Source: Gnomoniopsis sp. IMI 355080 (taxonomy: Eukaryota > Ascomycota > Sordariomycetes > Diaporthales > Gnomoniaceae). Taken from it: a stretch of 64,000 nucleotides of DNA. The stretch spans positions 26,049 to 90,048 of the forward strand of contig JAPEVC010000150.1 of assembly GCA_027946555.1 (NCBI GenBank), written 5' to 3'. The notes under the pieces are model-generated. The model had not been told where the DNA came from and ran no database searches. It was given only the letters and a program-made list of their open reading frames with translations. A program made the position numbers and the translations under genes. Below, in pieces: positions 22,829-34,465 of the stretch; position 1 is the first letter of the stretch; each line of letters opens with the position of its first letter.

Positions 22829-23203
22829 TCAGACCGAGCCGTCTTCATTTGATGACTTTATTACCAACGATAGGCATCTTGACTGTATTGCTTCAATCCT
22901 CGAGATGATTTCGGCTTTTCGCTGTTCCGCTGTATCGACCAATCCCTCCTCTAGTGTGTCGTGAGTTGATCGCAAACGTTTTACTACAAGCATCATTCCA
23001 TCCCTTAAATTGATCAATTCTGTCGATACTGACAATGGAAGTGGGAGATGTGGGCCCATTCGCCACTGGGTCATGAAAACCATCATTCCACTTTGGTTAA
23101 TTTTGTCGATAATGACAAGGGAATCAAGATACGCGGGCAATTTCCTCGTTGAGATTCCTCCATGGAGTATAGCTCCGTGGGATGTGAACACTCTGTGGCT
23201 CAA
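22829..23203 (-). CDS. Unassigned ORF, possible gene remnant
   Basis: 124 codons from ATG 23203, unrecognised. The C-terminal half has regular charged, helix-like composition (DTAEQRKAEIISRIEAIQSR), which is unusual for random DNA. Two imperfect copies of an IN(x)GMM-containing block reflect the underlying DNA duplication. No signal peptide, membrane span or known motif. A stop interrupts the frame just upstream of the ATG (near 23220), so this could be the last exon of a decayed gene. Confidence 0.25.
   Translation of the reverse strand: MSHRVFTSHGAILHGGISTRKLPAYLDSLVIIDKINQSGMMVFMTQWRMGPHLPLPLSVSTELINLRDGMMLVVKRLRSTHDTLEEGLVDTAEQRKAEIISRIEAIQSRCLSLVIKSSNEDGSV
22991..23122. repeat. Imperfect tandem duplication, about 45-50 bp units
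   Basis: CATCATTCCA at 22991 and 23081 is followed in both copies by a TTAA-containing stretch. Then come GTCGATACTGACAATGG (from 23022) and GTCGATAATGACAAGGG (from 23105). The copies differ by substitutions and a small indel, so the duplication is old. Confidence 0.55.
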
Positions 23204-24264
23204 TTGGAAGAGGCTTTTGACCTATTCTCGGATTTTTATTCCACTCTTCATACGGACGATTGGGGAAGAATTCCCATGATAGCTCCACCCTACTCTGTGA
23301 CTGTATCGGTAGTGACCTTTTCGGTGTTGTCTGAGAGCCGTTGACAGTGGTCTCTCTCGGGCGTGACTTAGGGAAGCCTGAATGATGTGTGCGTGGAAGA
23401 CAGATAACTGGCTGTGCATCGTCTACTTCAAATATTGTGGTTGTCTGAGAATTGATCCGGATTGACTCCCTCTAGAAGCGCTCTGTCATCACGTCAGTAT
23501 CAGCAACCTTGAGTTAGGTGAACGATGCATGCGGGCAAACAAAGTGAACTGACGGGTCTCCAATAGCTTGCGTTGCGCTGGCTTGAGCGAAGACGCCTAT
23601 TGGTCTTTTTTCTCATCGGATTTGGGCCCCGGAAGTGATAGCACGAGGCTGAACTACCAATTCTATCCCCTGCTCGGGATGCAAGCTGAAGAGCTGAGTA
23701 TGTGTAACGAAATATGCACGACTACGTCTTCCAGTAAGGCAGGTGCCGCGAGAAGACACGTCTGGTAGGTAGTGTTGATATTGTGCCTGTTGCATTAAAA
23801 GAATGAGTAGAATAGGATTATTTAACAAATTGTTGCCTCGAGACTGAGAATTCTCACAAGTCTTGCATCAGGAGTATGAACAACAATAGTCTGCCACGTA
23901 GTTCAACCTGGGATTGAATATTGAAAGAGCGAACGTGCCTCCAGAGAAAGACGTCTGGTCTGTGGTGCAAGTCAAAGGGAAGGTGTAGCTGATCTTTGGT
24001 GCAACGATAGGCTGATTGTTATTAAGTCATACATCAGAGTAAGCTGGAGCACGTTGATGCAAGACCAGGGAGCGGAGAGTGGGGTTGCCCGGAAATACTA
24101 ACTATTTGTATAAGCATTCAATAGATGCAGTGTATCTATGCGACCATACCAGCTCATCTCACTGATCCATATGTAAACCCAGGGAGCTCGAGTTTGTAAG
24201 AATGACAACCATTTCAGGAGCTGACCCAATTTGCGTCAATTCCTAAAGGCTAGTATCACCACGC

Positions 24265-25065
24265 TCATGATGAAGTCCAGTAAGCCATTGCAATCACAGC
24301 AACAATACCACCCAAGACTACGGCCCATCTTATCAAGCCTTGCAAAGCGAGCTTTTGGAACATGATTTGGAAGTCCTTTGCGTCGTTCAGCCTTGGAAAA
24401 GGCTCATCAGGGATGGGAACATCCAGTATCTCACATAACGGACCCCAGCCATCTTTGACGCTGTAATAGAACAGTTTGTCTTTGGGAACCACCTCTTTTA
24501 GATATTCAAGGTGGCGGTCCCAGATCTTCAGTGCGGCTTCCTCGGATGTTATGCCCTGCCCATATCGCACAGACCAGATGTGCGTCAACGCGTTGGCAAG
24601 TTCCGGCAGGTGTCGAAGGCTGGGGATCCAGAAGAATACAAACTTGGCAAGACGGGGTTGTGATGCCTGTGCCATCAGCAACACGCTCTTCGCCCATGTG
24701 TGGCGGTCGCGGAGGGTGCAAATGACCTTTGCATCTGGGTAGATCTCCAGCAGTTCCGGCACCAGCTGAATCAGCGGTGAGTCCGCTGTAGCGCCGTAGC
24801 CGTCCAAAATTGTCTCCAACTTGCGAAGTAGCTGGCGTTTTCGTTCGGGGTCTGCATAAGGGAACCCCCGGGCGGCTTCCATCATGGTCAGAATGTGTGT
24901 TTCACTGGGGCTGCCGGCCCCATATTGCACGCCAGCATGGTAGGCAGGCGCCTTGAGCAGGATCGACAGTGCAGCGCAGAAAGATGTGGTGCCTGTCCTC
25001 GGCAGGCCCGCCCCGATGACCTTGATTCGAGCTCCTGGCTCCGGAGGGAGAAACGTGAGAGCCAT
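24265..25065 (-). CDS. P-loop sulfotransferase-family protein with C-terminal membrane anchor
   Basis: Single-exon gene, 266 residues. The N-terminal IKVIGAGLPRTGTTSFCAAL matches the PAPS-binding P-loop of the fungal sulfotransferase-like family (residues about 14-33), and VICTLRDRHTWAKSV matches the 3'-phosphate-binding strand region. The hydrophobic segment LIRWAVVLGGIVAVIAMAYW at residues about 243-262 predicts a C-terminal membrane anchor. In fungi these proteins are numerous and mostly uncharacterised, so sulfonation of a small molecule is inference. Stand-alone gene with long empty flanks. Confidence 0.85.
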   Translation of the reverse strand: MALTFLPPEPGARIKVIGAGLPRTGTTSFCAALSILLKAPAYHAGVQYGAGSPSETHILTMMEAARGFPYADPERKRQLLRKLETILDGYGATADSPLIQLVPELLEIYPDAKVICTLRDRHTWAKSVLLMAQASQPRLAKFVFFWIPSLRHLPELANALTHIWSVRYGQGITSEEAALKIWDRHLEYLKEVVPKDKLFYYSVKDGWGPLCEILDVPIPDEPFPRLNDAKDFQIMFQKLALQGLIRWAVVLGGIVAVIAMAYWTSS

Positions 25066-28000
25066 GGGGCTGAAGAAGCACAGGTGGCACGCGTGGTCAG
25101 TGAAGAGTTCCTCGGGTAATATGGATTCGGGGTTGCAAGTGCAGAAAGATGGCCTAGACGTATAGGGTACGCATCCATCCTTCTATCTCGTCGTAAGCTG
25201 ACGCCAAGCTAACCGCGCACTTAGCCGCCTTCACTTCCACCTTAGACGTCATTGACGAATCCTTCATTGGTATTAACAGTTCTTTATCTACAATCTTTCT
25301 AGTGGTACGAACTCATTAGCATATTGCAGAATTTCTCAAGCGCGTTCTCCCGAGACTGTCAGGAATTAGACGCAGCTGTCGTCTACCACTTAGAATATTG
25401 TTTTATTCTCGATATGTGGGGGCTCACCCGGGTAACACTCGGCACGACGGTTTGGGGAATAGCCCCATGAATGATGCAAGACCTGGCGTGCCGACCGGCT
25501 CAGTAATACGAAAATAGAGGCCAATACTTCCACAAGTGAAAGCAAGTAGTGGAGAGAACCAAGGCTGAGTGATGTTCATTGTCAAAGACGAGAGTTCTCA
25601 ACCGGTTGAAAACTGCGCTTACAATAGGATATCTCACTCCAATCTGTTGGCACCTAGGTACTTTCATCATTTGAAAATTTGGCTATAACCGCTCACCAAG
25701 GGTCAATGCAATCTGCATCATTGGTATCAAGTATATTCATTCATGTTATTATCAACTCAGCATACATCGCAGCCGGTAGCTTGAGCATTGACAGGGTGTG
25801 TGATTACTTTTCATCCCGTCGCGTAACTTACAGTGTTTGTTGGTGACTAGTGGTGCTCCTAATACCTGGCAGACACAATACAAGATCAACCCTGACGAAG
25901 GAACAGGCAACGGTGGACTGGCCGGCGTCATAGACGAACACGTACTGATGGAAAATTTGAATTTGTCTTTCACTGTGGTTGGAGGAAACAGTGAGTGGGC
26001 ATTTTGCATTGGGCAACAAGTTGCAACAAGGGCAACGGTGCTTTGACGTGGATATATAAGTCAATCGCCCACGTCACACTTGTAGCATAGCAACTCGTCG
26101 AGGATGACGGACGCTGGCCGTAGTCATCGTCGTACTTTAAATGCTGGTCGACGGGCGGTATTGAAGGCTTTACCTGAACCCAAACTTATCCTGGCTTGTT
26201 CGATGTGATCAAGGCAGGCAGCCCATAGAATTGGTACGCCCACATCTTACCATCTTGTCTATAGGGCTGTCATATCAGCCAGACCCCAATTAGATATCAA
26301 AGTTGTTAGACCAGCTTCCCAAATGAGATTAGTAAGCGCGTTGAGACGCGTCGAGCAACCTTCCACACCACCAAACACGCGTTAGGGATCTCAAAGAAGA
26401 ACCAAAAAAAGAAGAGAAAGCTAAGAAAAGCAGAAAAAAAGGATCATAAGATGCCATCATCATGTTCGGTTTGTCGACCTTAGGAAGAAGGTCCAAAAAA
26501 TTGAGTCGGACTTCGACCTGTCCGTTTCGAACGCTACAGTGAAGACCGCCTGCAGGCCTCTGGGTTCAGGTCGAAGTCCGTCGCCTTCTGATTAGGCCAA
26601 GTGCCCCTAAGGGTGAAAGAGCCTCCAGTTTAAAGAGCTATAAACACAGGTTTCAGCCTTTGCCAATGATGAACAGCCTCAATCAGCTGTTGAGGACCCC
26701 CGCCTCCAGACTGCACAGGGGAGTGCCATCGCCCAGAGCGAGCCCGAATTGATCTCAGATACGGTAGAGTCGCAACAGGATGAGATCGACGGCGTGAAAT
26801 TCGGTTTTATAGTCCGCTCAATACTTGGGATGATAATGATCCCGTTTTGTGCGACTTCAAGCTTGCCACTTTAGCAAGCTCACCGAGCCAGAATCCTTCG
26901 AAGTGCCTCCCTCATATTCAAATCGATGCTGCAAGAGCGACCTGTTCCTGGACTCACGATATACTTTGGAAAACTCCTCTTTCCTAGAACGATAAGTTTT
27001 AGCAGCGAGATGAGAGTAACCCGCCAGCTCTCCGAGCTGGCTAAGGCAATGTCCATATCTGCCATCAGGACTTGGTTTTCAAGAACCTGACCTACGATGT
27101 GTCCATGTTCAGTTAGTGCTCTGACGTTCGGCTGGTGGACGCAGACACCGAGGTTATGGACGACGAAATCTTCGTCACAACCTGTCAATTTTCCTTGCGC
27201 GCGGTGGGAAGTGTCACATAAGGCTGGCCGACTCCACTGAACCCGCTACAGCCCAGGTGGCCACTCGACCACTTGCAACAGATGGAATGTCATCTTGGAG
27301 AAAGTGTGAGCGACTGGCTCAACGTTCTCATGATTCCAGGTCGTCATCACTGTGACCAAGGCTACTACCCGCAGGCTCCGACAACTCACCTTGACATCAC
27401 TCCAGGGAGAGATTGGTGCAGTGCCCAGTTGGGTTGAGCAAGATGTTCCGCGCAACGACATGTTCAAAATTGATCTAGCAGACGGAACAAACACCACTGT
27501 AGAACTATGCCCTGGGCGGGCCAAATAACTCACAATATGTTGGAGGGTACATTTAGATACCTAGGTAGGGGAGTGGATGGACCTCGTATGTCTCCTGGTA
27601 TCTTTCTGTGCTAATTAGACAGCTGAAGTACTTTTAAATACCCAAATCATGAATAAGCTCGTTCATACAGACGTCATCACGTTCTATCAGTGCTGAAGGT
27701 GAGTGACGCGATCATGGGCTTCTAGAAAACTCCGAAATCTTCATGAATTTGAGTTGGCCTTAAGTACAGAATGTGAAGAGAAGTAACTTCGAAATTCGTG
27801 CCCTGTTTCCTCACCACCTACCAAATCTATGCACGCTAATACAAGATATACATTCCCTCACAAGTGACTATCTTTCTCGGCTGAATAGGTCGTGGCCCAC
27901 AAAAAGACGTGTTGCGGGTATACTTCATGGAGAGACCGGACCATCCACCTCCGTCTGCCAAGAAAGACGTTGAGAGATTTGATGGTCGCCTGTTGCCTTC

Positions 28001-28466
28001 AGGGCTCGGGCTGGCAAATCATACCTAGTATCCGGTAATGTCAAACTAAAACCTCCCGTCTTAGCGTACGACCTTAATTCAAGCTTATTTGGTTTTGACA
28101 AGCAGATGGCCCACAAGAGCCCCACGATGGGTTAGAGAAGCTGTTCGTAGCAATGACTGAGAGCAGACAAACCCTGCCAGGGGCCTGATTACTAGATTAA
28201 ATGTGTGTCGCCAAGAGGCCAGACAATATTGATGTTACTATCTAAAAGGAACAGCCGGCGGATGACGGTAGAAGAATCCGGTTCGAATGCCACCAACTTG
28301 GAAGAGTGGTAAAGCCGCCTTGGAAAGACCTTGCATTAGAAAATGCTCCGAAGGACTACTTATATCTTGATCGTCAAGGGGAATGTTAGTCAATTTTTAG
28401 ATTTTCAGATGCTATTCGTCTTCATTCTCGGTTCTAGTGCACATAAACAAGTTTTTCAAATCCACA
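25066..28466. other. 3.4-kb gene-poor stretch with decayed coding traces
   Basis: No intact gene. One plus-strand frame is open over 26443-26592, 26644-26871, 26875-27087 and 27091-27234, broken by single stops. It includes RKKVQKIESDFDLSVSNATV and an acidic stretch SDTVESQQDEIDG. This could be a decayed gene, but I cannot name it. Minus-strand frames at 26880-27188 and 27246-27533 overlap it and are equally unassigned. A 14-bp inverted repeat lies at 26507-26580, and ACCTAGGT palindromes at 25652-25659 and 27559-27566. Confidence 0.4.
26507..26580. repeat. 14-bp perfect inverted repeat
   Basis: Arms 26507-26520 and 26567-26580 are exact reverse complements, separated by 46 nt, and could form a hairpin. 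It sits inside the decayed coding region; no target-site duplication or transposase was found next to it. Confidence 0.6.
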
Positions 28467-29348
28467 ATGAAGGCCGTTCTCAGCCTTGCAGCTGTTCTCC
28501 TCGCCGCCTCGCCGGCTGCGGCTCACTACCGCTGGCAACAGCTTGACAACAACGCCGTTTGGCAATATGTCCGAGAAAGCACCAACAACAACTCTCCCGT
28601 GACGGACCTTGCTTCAGACGACCTGCGCTGCAATGTAGGAACTAGCGGCGACGGGGTCAACACCACTACTGTCAAGGCCGGCGACAGCTTCACCTTTGCG
28701 CTCGACATTGCCGTCTACCACCAGGGCCCCATCACCGCGTACATGTCAAAGGCACCAAGCACTGCCGATGCATACGCAGGTGACGGAGACTGGTTCAAGA
28801 TTGCCGAACAGGGCCCTGTGTTTAGTGGTAGCTCAGCAACGTGGCCAACGGCTTCCAGCTACACGTACAAGTTCCCAACATGCCTTGCCGATGGCGACTA
28901 TCTGCTCCGGATGGAGCAGCTTGCTATTCACAACCCAGGTGCTGCACCTCAGGTGAGTACACGAGATATGCTGCAGCCAAGTGGTGGAGGGCTACAGAGA
29001 GTAAAAACATCCCAATCAACGGCACTAACATGCTATCTACTCTAGTTCTACATCAGCTGTGCCCAAGTCACAGTCACGGGCGGCAGCGGAGGCACGCCCT
29101 CGCCTACTGCGAAAATCCCGGGTCACGTCAAAGCCACTGACCCGGGTTACACTGTGAACGTAAGTCCATACTCACACAACAGGCATAGTCTTGAAGCACT
29201 GTGCTGATATGTCATTAAAGATCTACAACAATTTCAGCAACTACACAGTTCCTGGCCCAGCTGTGGTAAGTAATCTGATCCCCGTAAAATCTCAACACCC
29301 GCATTATTGTGGCTGACCGTTCTTCTCATTCAACAGATCCAATGCTAA
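28467..29348 (+). CDS. AA9 lytic polysaccharide monooxygenase
   Basis: Secreted copper enzyme that oxidatively cleaves cellulose or related beta-glucans. Exons 28467-28952, 29046-29159, 29221-29265 and 29337-29348 give 218 residues. The signal peptide MKAVLSLAAVLLAASPAAA ends directly before His20, which becomes the obligatory N-terminal His of the histidine brace. The second brace His is His85 in VYHQGPITAYM, and the axial Tyr is near residue 164 in QFYISCA, at the exon 1/2 junction. There is no CBM. The last coding exon holds only three codons and the stop (IQC). That ending follows NYTVPGPAV, a usual AA9 C-terminus. The cdh gene in this window encodes a potential electron donor. Confidence 0.93.
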
Positions 29349-29820
29349 AATGGACACTTACGAGGGGAAATCGACGTCCTCTGGATTCTTGAAGCGAGGC
29401 TGTGCTGCGTACGAGACTGGTCGGAAATGGGAGGTGCCAGCCAAAGTGGATGAGTTGGACCAAGAACAGTCTAGACACGCCAGCTCACAATAACTCCGAA
29501 CAAACTTTGCTCTGCCCAAAGTGATCACACTGCAGTATACTAGCAGTAAACAAAAGGCTCGGAAATTCTGCTGTCTTACTCAAGCCCCAGGGTCATCATC
29601 GGGTCGTACTACATACAAATCTTACTTCTGATTGCCAGGCTGGCAGTACTACATCGGCCTTCAAATGCCCGATTTGAAAGCTCTAGAATGATCATGACGC
29701 CGCCCTGAGGCCGATCGTAAAACATGAAAAGTGTCTCCGCAGAACAAGCCTTGGATCCTCCCCACAGTAGAAGGTTAGACCATCGTTCAACAATACGAAA
29801 GACGACGTACACTCAACAGA
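29349..29820. other. Intergenic, nothing supported
   Basis: Downstream region of AA9 and upstream region of the methyltransferase gene. No coding or RNA signal seen. Confidence 0.5.
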
Positions 29821-30702
29821 ATGTCTTTTATATCGACTTTCGGAGAAAAAGTCTCCACAGGCCAAAAACTTACCATACGCTTTCCTCAGCGAGAACAAAA
29901 GGATGTGGCCCAGGACTGTGAGCAATGCGAGGTGGTTGATGGCGAAGCGTGCACCACCGTCCGTTTCCACGACTACGCTCTCACCTACAGCATTCCAGGA
30001 TTATACAATCAGCTCTTTGGCGGAGCGGACTCTGAAACGCAATGCATTTCACCACAAGTCATGGCCGAATTGCTGGAGCAGCATTTGGATCTCGTCCTGG
30101 ACAACGACGCACAGAAAAGTCTTCGAGTGCTAGACTTTGGTGCAGGCAATGGAATGATCGGTGAACGGGTCCGCCTCCTTTCTTCGACATACAATGATGG
30201 GTCTCTGGCCAAGTCGACGTCGGTGGTCGGATTCGACATCCTGCCCGAGGCGAAGATGGCCGCTGAGCGAGACAGACCAGGCGTGTACGATGCCTACATT
30301 GTGGCTGATATCACCGAGTACGTCAAGAAGATGCGGGCTGAGGAGCCTGAAACGGCTGTCTGTCTGCCAGGCTTCAATGTGCTGATCTCCGTCAGCGCAT
30401 TGTCTTTTGGAGATGCATCAGCGGCCGCCTTGAGAGCGGCCGTCTCACTTGTTCAGAATGGGGGTTTGATTCTGTTCAACCTGAAAGCTGGACTGCTTGA
30501 CGACGAGGTGCCTGCTGTTGAGGATAAGGGAACGAGAGGTGCAGGTACAGCAGACGAATTTTCAAGGCTGATACAGAAGGCTGTGGCTGAGCGGAAAATG
30601 GAAATCTTGGCGAGGAAGACGTATTGCCATCGATTTTCGGTGACAGGAGAGCCACTCCATTATGTAGCAGTGGTTGCGATCAAGCATATGTCTCTAGATT
30701 AG
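29821..30702 (+). CDS. Class I SAM-dependent methyltransferase
   Basis: Single exon, 293 residues. Motif I is VLDFGAGNGMIGERV (residues about 102-116), followed by VVGFDILPEAKMAAE, the acidic-residue strand binding the SAM ribose. Next come YIVADITEY and a GLILFNLK strand, giving a standard Rossmann methyltransferase order. No signal peptide. The N-terminal 50 residues with two Cys (DCEQCEVVDGE) are not assignable. Substrate unknown. The MFS transporter gene follows on the same strand after 364 bp; whether they work together is open. Confidence 0.8.
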   Translation: MSFISTFGEKVSTGQKLTIRFPQREQKDVAQDCEQCEVVDGEACTTVRFHDYALTYSIPGLYNQLFGGADSETQCISPQVMAELLEQHLDLVLDNDAQKSLRVLDFGAGNGMIGERVRLLSSTYNDGSLAKSTSVVGFDILPEAKMAAERDRPGVYDAYIVADITEYVKKMRAEEPETAVCLPGFNVLISVSALSFGDASAAALRAAVSLVQNGGLILFNLKAGLLDDEVPAVEDKGTRGAGTADEFSRLIQKAVAERKMEILARKTYCHRFSVTGEPLHYVAVVAIKHMSLD

Positions 30703-31066
30703 CGTTGACGAGGCACCGGATGTCTGTTGGAGATCTGAAGGCGGTGTGTGCTTTGGTTGTGAGGTCTCCGTGCAGTCACGTTCAAGAAGGTTGGCTGTCA
30801 AAGATAGTCGACGTTGGAATTAAGTTAAGTTTCCCGGTCTACAAATAAGATTTGCCGGGAAGATCGCCGAGTCAAATGCTCGAGATATTGTTCCGATTCC
30901 GGTCCTTTAGCTGCCGCCCCCGGCATGCGGGGATCCACTGTCGGGTCTTCCGCCGTTCCGCGAAGATCCTTTCATTTGGTTGACCGTCTTCTACAAATGC
31001 CTCGTCTTGTGAACGTCGTCGTCGTCGTCGTTGTTGCTGTTCTTTACCCGAATTAGAGCTACCATC
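30703..31066. other. Intergenic, MFS promoter/leader
   Basis: Contains a (GTC)5 microsatellite at 31015-31029 just before the MFS start codon. No gene. Confidence 0.5.
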
Positions 31067-33087
31067 ATGGCAGCAGACGAAACAAGAGATGAGCGGACGC
31101 CGCTTCTCAACGGCTCTAGCAGCCCGAATGGCACTATCACCAACGGGACTGCCAACGGCATTCGTGAGGAAGAGCCCGGTAAAGACGCAGCCAAGCCGTC
31201 ATGGCTCACCCGTATCTTCGGCCCACCAAACACCATCAAAGTCCTCCTAGCCGGCTTCATCATCTCATTCAGCTTCTCTTTCACTCAAGTGCCAATATTC
31301 TACGTCTTCCATTTGATGGAGTGCGATGTCTACTACGAAACCCATCCACCGTACATGGGGACAGGCGACCGCTGTGCGCTCAACGAGATCGCCGCAGGCA
31401 CGGCGACGCAGTTCTCCATTCTCGGCATGAGCACGACCTTTTGCGGGACGCTGAATCTGTTTGTCACTGGCTGGACGGTCAAGAAATGGGGGCCCCGGTT
31501 TGCACTGGTGCTGCAGACTTTCATTCCGGCGATCCGGGTCAGTGCTCAGATCCTCGGCGTCATTGCCGGTGGGAACGCAGGCATTTCAATTATCCAAAGC
31601 ACGCAGCTCATCACCATCTTGGGAGGGCCGGCGGGATACATTCTCGTTGTCAACACGATCGCTGGGGAGCTGGTGGAGCCGATGCAAAGAACTGCAGTGT
31701 TTGGTCAATTACAAGGGTGTCTGATGCTCGGCCAAGCAACGGGCTATCTGCTTGGTGGCATGGTGGGCGATGCATTTGGGGCCAGGATGCCGTTTCAAGT
31801 GGCATTCTTCCTGTTCTTGATCTCCTCGTGCTATGCTGCCTTCGTCCTGCCTTACATCTCACCGGATTCACTTACAGACGGGAAGAAAGCTGGGAACGGG
31901 AAAGGTGTCAGTGGCTTCCTGTCACCACTCAAGGTCATGTCTCCCCAGGGCATTCGGCTTGCTAGCGGGCATATCATCAAGCACTACGGCGTGTTCTTTC
32001 TGTGCTGCGGTATTTTCCTGGGCGTGTTGGCAACCGGCTATTCTCCGTTGCTGATCCAGATGTACGCCACTGCATACTTTGACTTTAGCCAGGCTGATAA
32101 TGGCTGGTTGATGAGTGGCAACGCGTTAATGCGAAGTTTCTTCCTGTTTTTCATCTTCCCGCAGATCATCGCCTCGGGCAGAAGATGGTTCGTGGCCAGC
32201 TGGAAGAAACGTGTGGGGCCGAATCAGGAGACGTCGAAACAGAACAAGATTCGCCGCGGCAGTGAGGTAGCCGAGGGCCTATCGAGAGTGCCGTCTCGTC
32301 CGGAGCAGATGGAAGCTCCGATGGCAGGTAATCAGGTTGACGAGGAGCCCTCGTCACCTGAGCAGCATGGTGCTTCTGTCCAGGAAGAGCGGGTTGCGTG
32401 CCAGTTCGATCTGTTCTTCCTACGTTGGAGCCTCTTGGTGGATGGTATACTGACTGCTGGTGCCGCGTTGTGCACGGAAAGGTGGCACATCTATCTCGGT
32501 GAGTTGCCGCGTCATAGGTCATGCGCCGTCTCTATGTGTGGTTTATTTTATTTTTTAATGGTTTGCGTTGGCATCTGACTTATCTTACGCGTACAGCGGC
32601 TTTTTTGCTTCCTTTCGGCTCCGGCTCGGCGCCAGCGGGAAAAGGCGTCATCACGGAAATGTGCCCGCATTCACAACGGACCGATGCTCTGAACGCCGTG
32701 ACGCTCGTGGAGAACATTGCTCGCCTAGCGACTCAAGGATTGTAAGTGGCAAAAAACTTTCTATTTGTGCCCATTGTCCGACAGAATGTTCCAAAAATCT
32801 GTCCGCCCAGGCTCCCGAAAAGAACAGAAACAAAACATGAATCATACTGATAGTATACGCACATGTGTAGATTCGGCTTTGTCTTCTCAGCGCTTGCAGA
32901 GACTGGTCAGGCCCACTTAACTTTCTATGTCAACGCTGCTGTGGCGGTTGTGGGTATGGCGGTGTTGTATCTCTCGCATTTCCCGCCGCTGGATTCCAGC
33001 ATGGTGGAGGACTTGGACTGGGACGAAGACGAGGATGAAGAGGATAATCGGCTCAGGAGAGTCACTTCACACGAGACGGATCGGTAA
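31067..33087 (+). CDS. Major facilitator superfamily transporter
   Basis: Polytopic membrane transporter. Exons 31067-32498, 32597-32741 and 32871-33087 give 597 residues. A Ser/Asn/Glu-rich cytosolic N-terminus with the acidic dileucine-like ERTPLL (often a vacuolar sorting signal) precedes about twelve hydrophobic spans. A GYLLGGMVGDAFGARMPF block resembles the conserved mid-transporter motif. A long hydrophilic loop of about 60 residues near 380-440 (rich in E, S, R, Q) is inserted in the C-terminal half. The tail ends in a run of Asp/Glu (DLDWDEDEDEED). The nearest ATG is 31067; no upstream ATG in frame. Substrate not predictable; efflux of metabolites is one option, vacuolar transport another. 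Confidence 0.85.
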
Positions 33088-34465
33088 AGACGGCGTGGAG
33101 TGTTCAAGAGCGATTCGGAAAGACGGCTTGCATTGCGGGTCCTTGAGGGTTGGTACGTAGTTACTCCAGGTACTGGATAGAAGCAGAGCCACGTCTGAGC
33201 CTGGATGATTCGAAAATAGAGAGTCCACATTGCACCTGTCCGGCCCGTCCTGGAAGTGTGCATTCACTTCACATAGTACTGAGTACTATAAGCAGCCGGG
33301 GCAGCCAGGCGTGGTTGGACGGATTAAGCATCATGTCGTCAAGATGCAACAAGCCCATCCCCGGCGTTTCCCCTTTTTTCGTTTTGTCAACATGAAACAA
33401 AACGTTCCGCCACTAAGCTTTGCGGGCAATCTTGGCAATTTATCCACTGCAGACTCGGCGCTTGTCTCCTCAGGCCAATTTGCCCTGCCAGAGGGAAAGC
33501 TTGTTTCCGACCCCGGGAGGCCCATGCCGATCAGCCGGGATCAGTGCGTCTAACTACGCAGTCCCGCAGTCCTCACCCAAAGAGACATGCCCACTGGATT
33601 CCCCCCAGGGCACACGCTGGCTGGCTGGCTGGCAGCGCTGGCTGGATGGGGATCGACAGGGTGCCAGAGCCGCATGAAACCTAGTCCTTTCCCACCCTGT
33701 CGTCCCATCTTCAACAAGGTCCAATCGTTTACTACTCGCAGCCCCTGGCGCCCTTCCCACCTCCCCCAGTACCGGGACAGCATGCACAGCCAGTGTGCAA
33801 ATGACGGAGGTGATGTCCATCATGGGTGACTGAGCCTCGAGGGGAGTGGGGCTGGAGGCCTAATTACCATGTACTGTAAACATTGCCTTCCATGGAATCC
33901 CACCTTGAAACCACCAATCCGTTGCCTGGAGCCACCTTGCATGAATGGTGGTATTGAGTGACCTCAGCCTCTCGGGCCTCTTTGAGATATTGCCTGGCCT
34001 CCTGTCTGCTGCTATTTGTCCTAGACCTTTTGTGGAATCGTGGATGCAATGGAGACGTTCCACTTTTTAACCCTTCGAGCCCTGTGATATTTATTACGTT
34101 TGACCATGGCCCATATGTATCCCTGCATGGGGTGACCAGGCAGTATTCGAGGTGGACCAGGCATTTCTCTTATTTTCGTCTTGTAATTCGGATCATCTCA
34201 TCCTGTATAAAGTTGCACCGAGCGCCTGTCATCTCTCCTTCTACCTACTTAACTTCACTTTGGCCGCTGCCATCCTATTTTTCAACACTTCTTAAAACAT
34301 ATCACCCGTAGCCTTGTATAGTCACTCCTCCGGGTGTTTCTCTTCTCAACGGTCTACCCTGGTGGTTTACCTCACTCTTTGGTCTCCACTAAACAACCTT
34401 CTCTCTGCGTAACCCAACTTCCAACTATCCTCCTTTTTTCTTACCTTTCTTCTTTGTTTTTCACA
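33088..34465. other. Intergenic region and pyrimidine-rich leader of the protease gene
   Basis: About 1.4 kb. Includes a (CTGG)4 run near 33616-33632. From about 34230 to 34465 the plus strand is strongly C/T-rich, typical of a fungal 5' leader, preceded by a TATA-like box. No gene called. Confidence 0.5.
34206..34212 (+). promoter_or_regulatory. TATA-box candidate for the aspartic protease gene
   Basis: TATAAAG followed by a CT-rich stretch that continues to the start codon 254 bp downstream; position and context fit a core promoter with a long leader. Confidence 0.45.

Larger units (their letters stand above)
21757..24264. other. Gene-poor interval
   Basis: About 2.5 kb. Contains an ACCTAGGT palindrome at 22219-22226, an imperfect tandem duplication at 22991-23122 and one protein-like minus frame (22829-23203), all listed separately or under findings. 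No complete gene is supported. Confidence 0.45.

Noticed and set aside
27246..27540. Similarity to tannase/esterase C-termini
   Set aside because: Only a loose MIPGxxHC-type resemblance in one frame, with stops on both sides.
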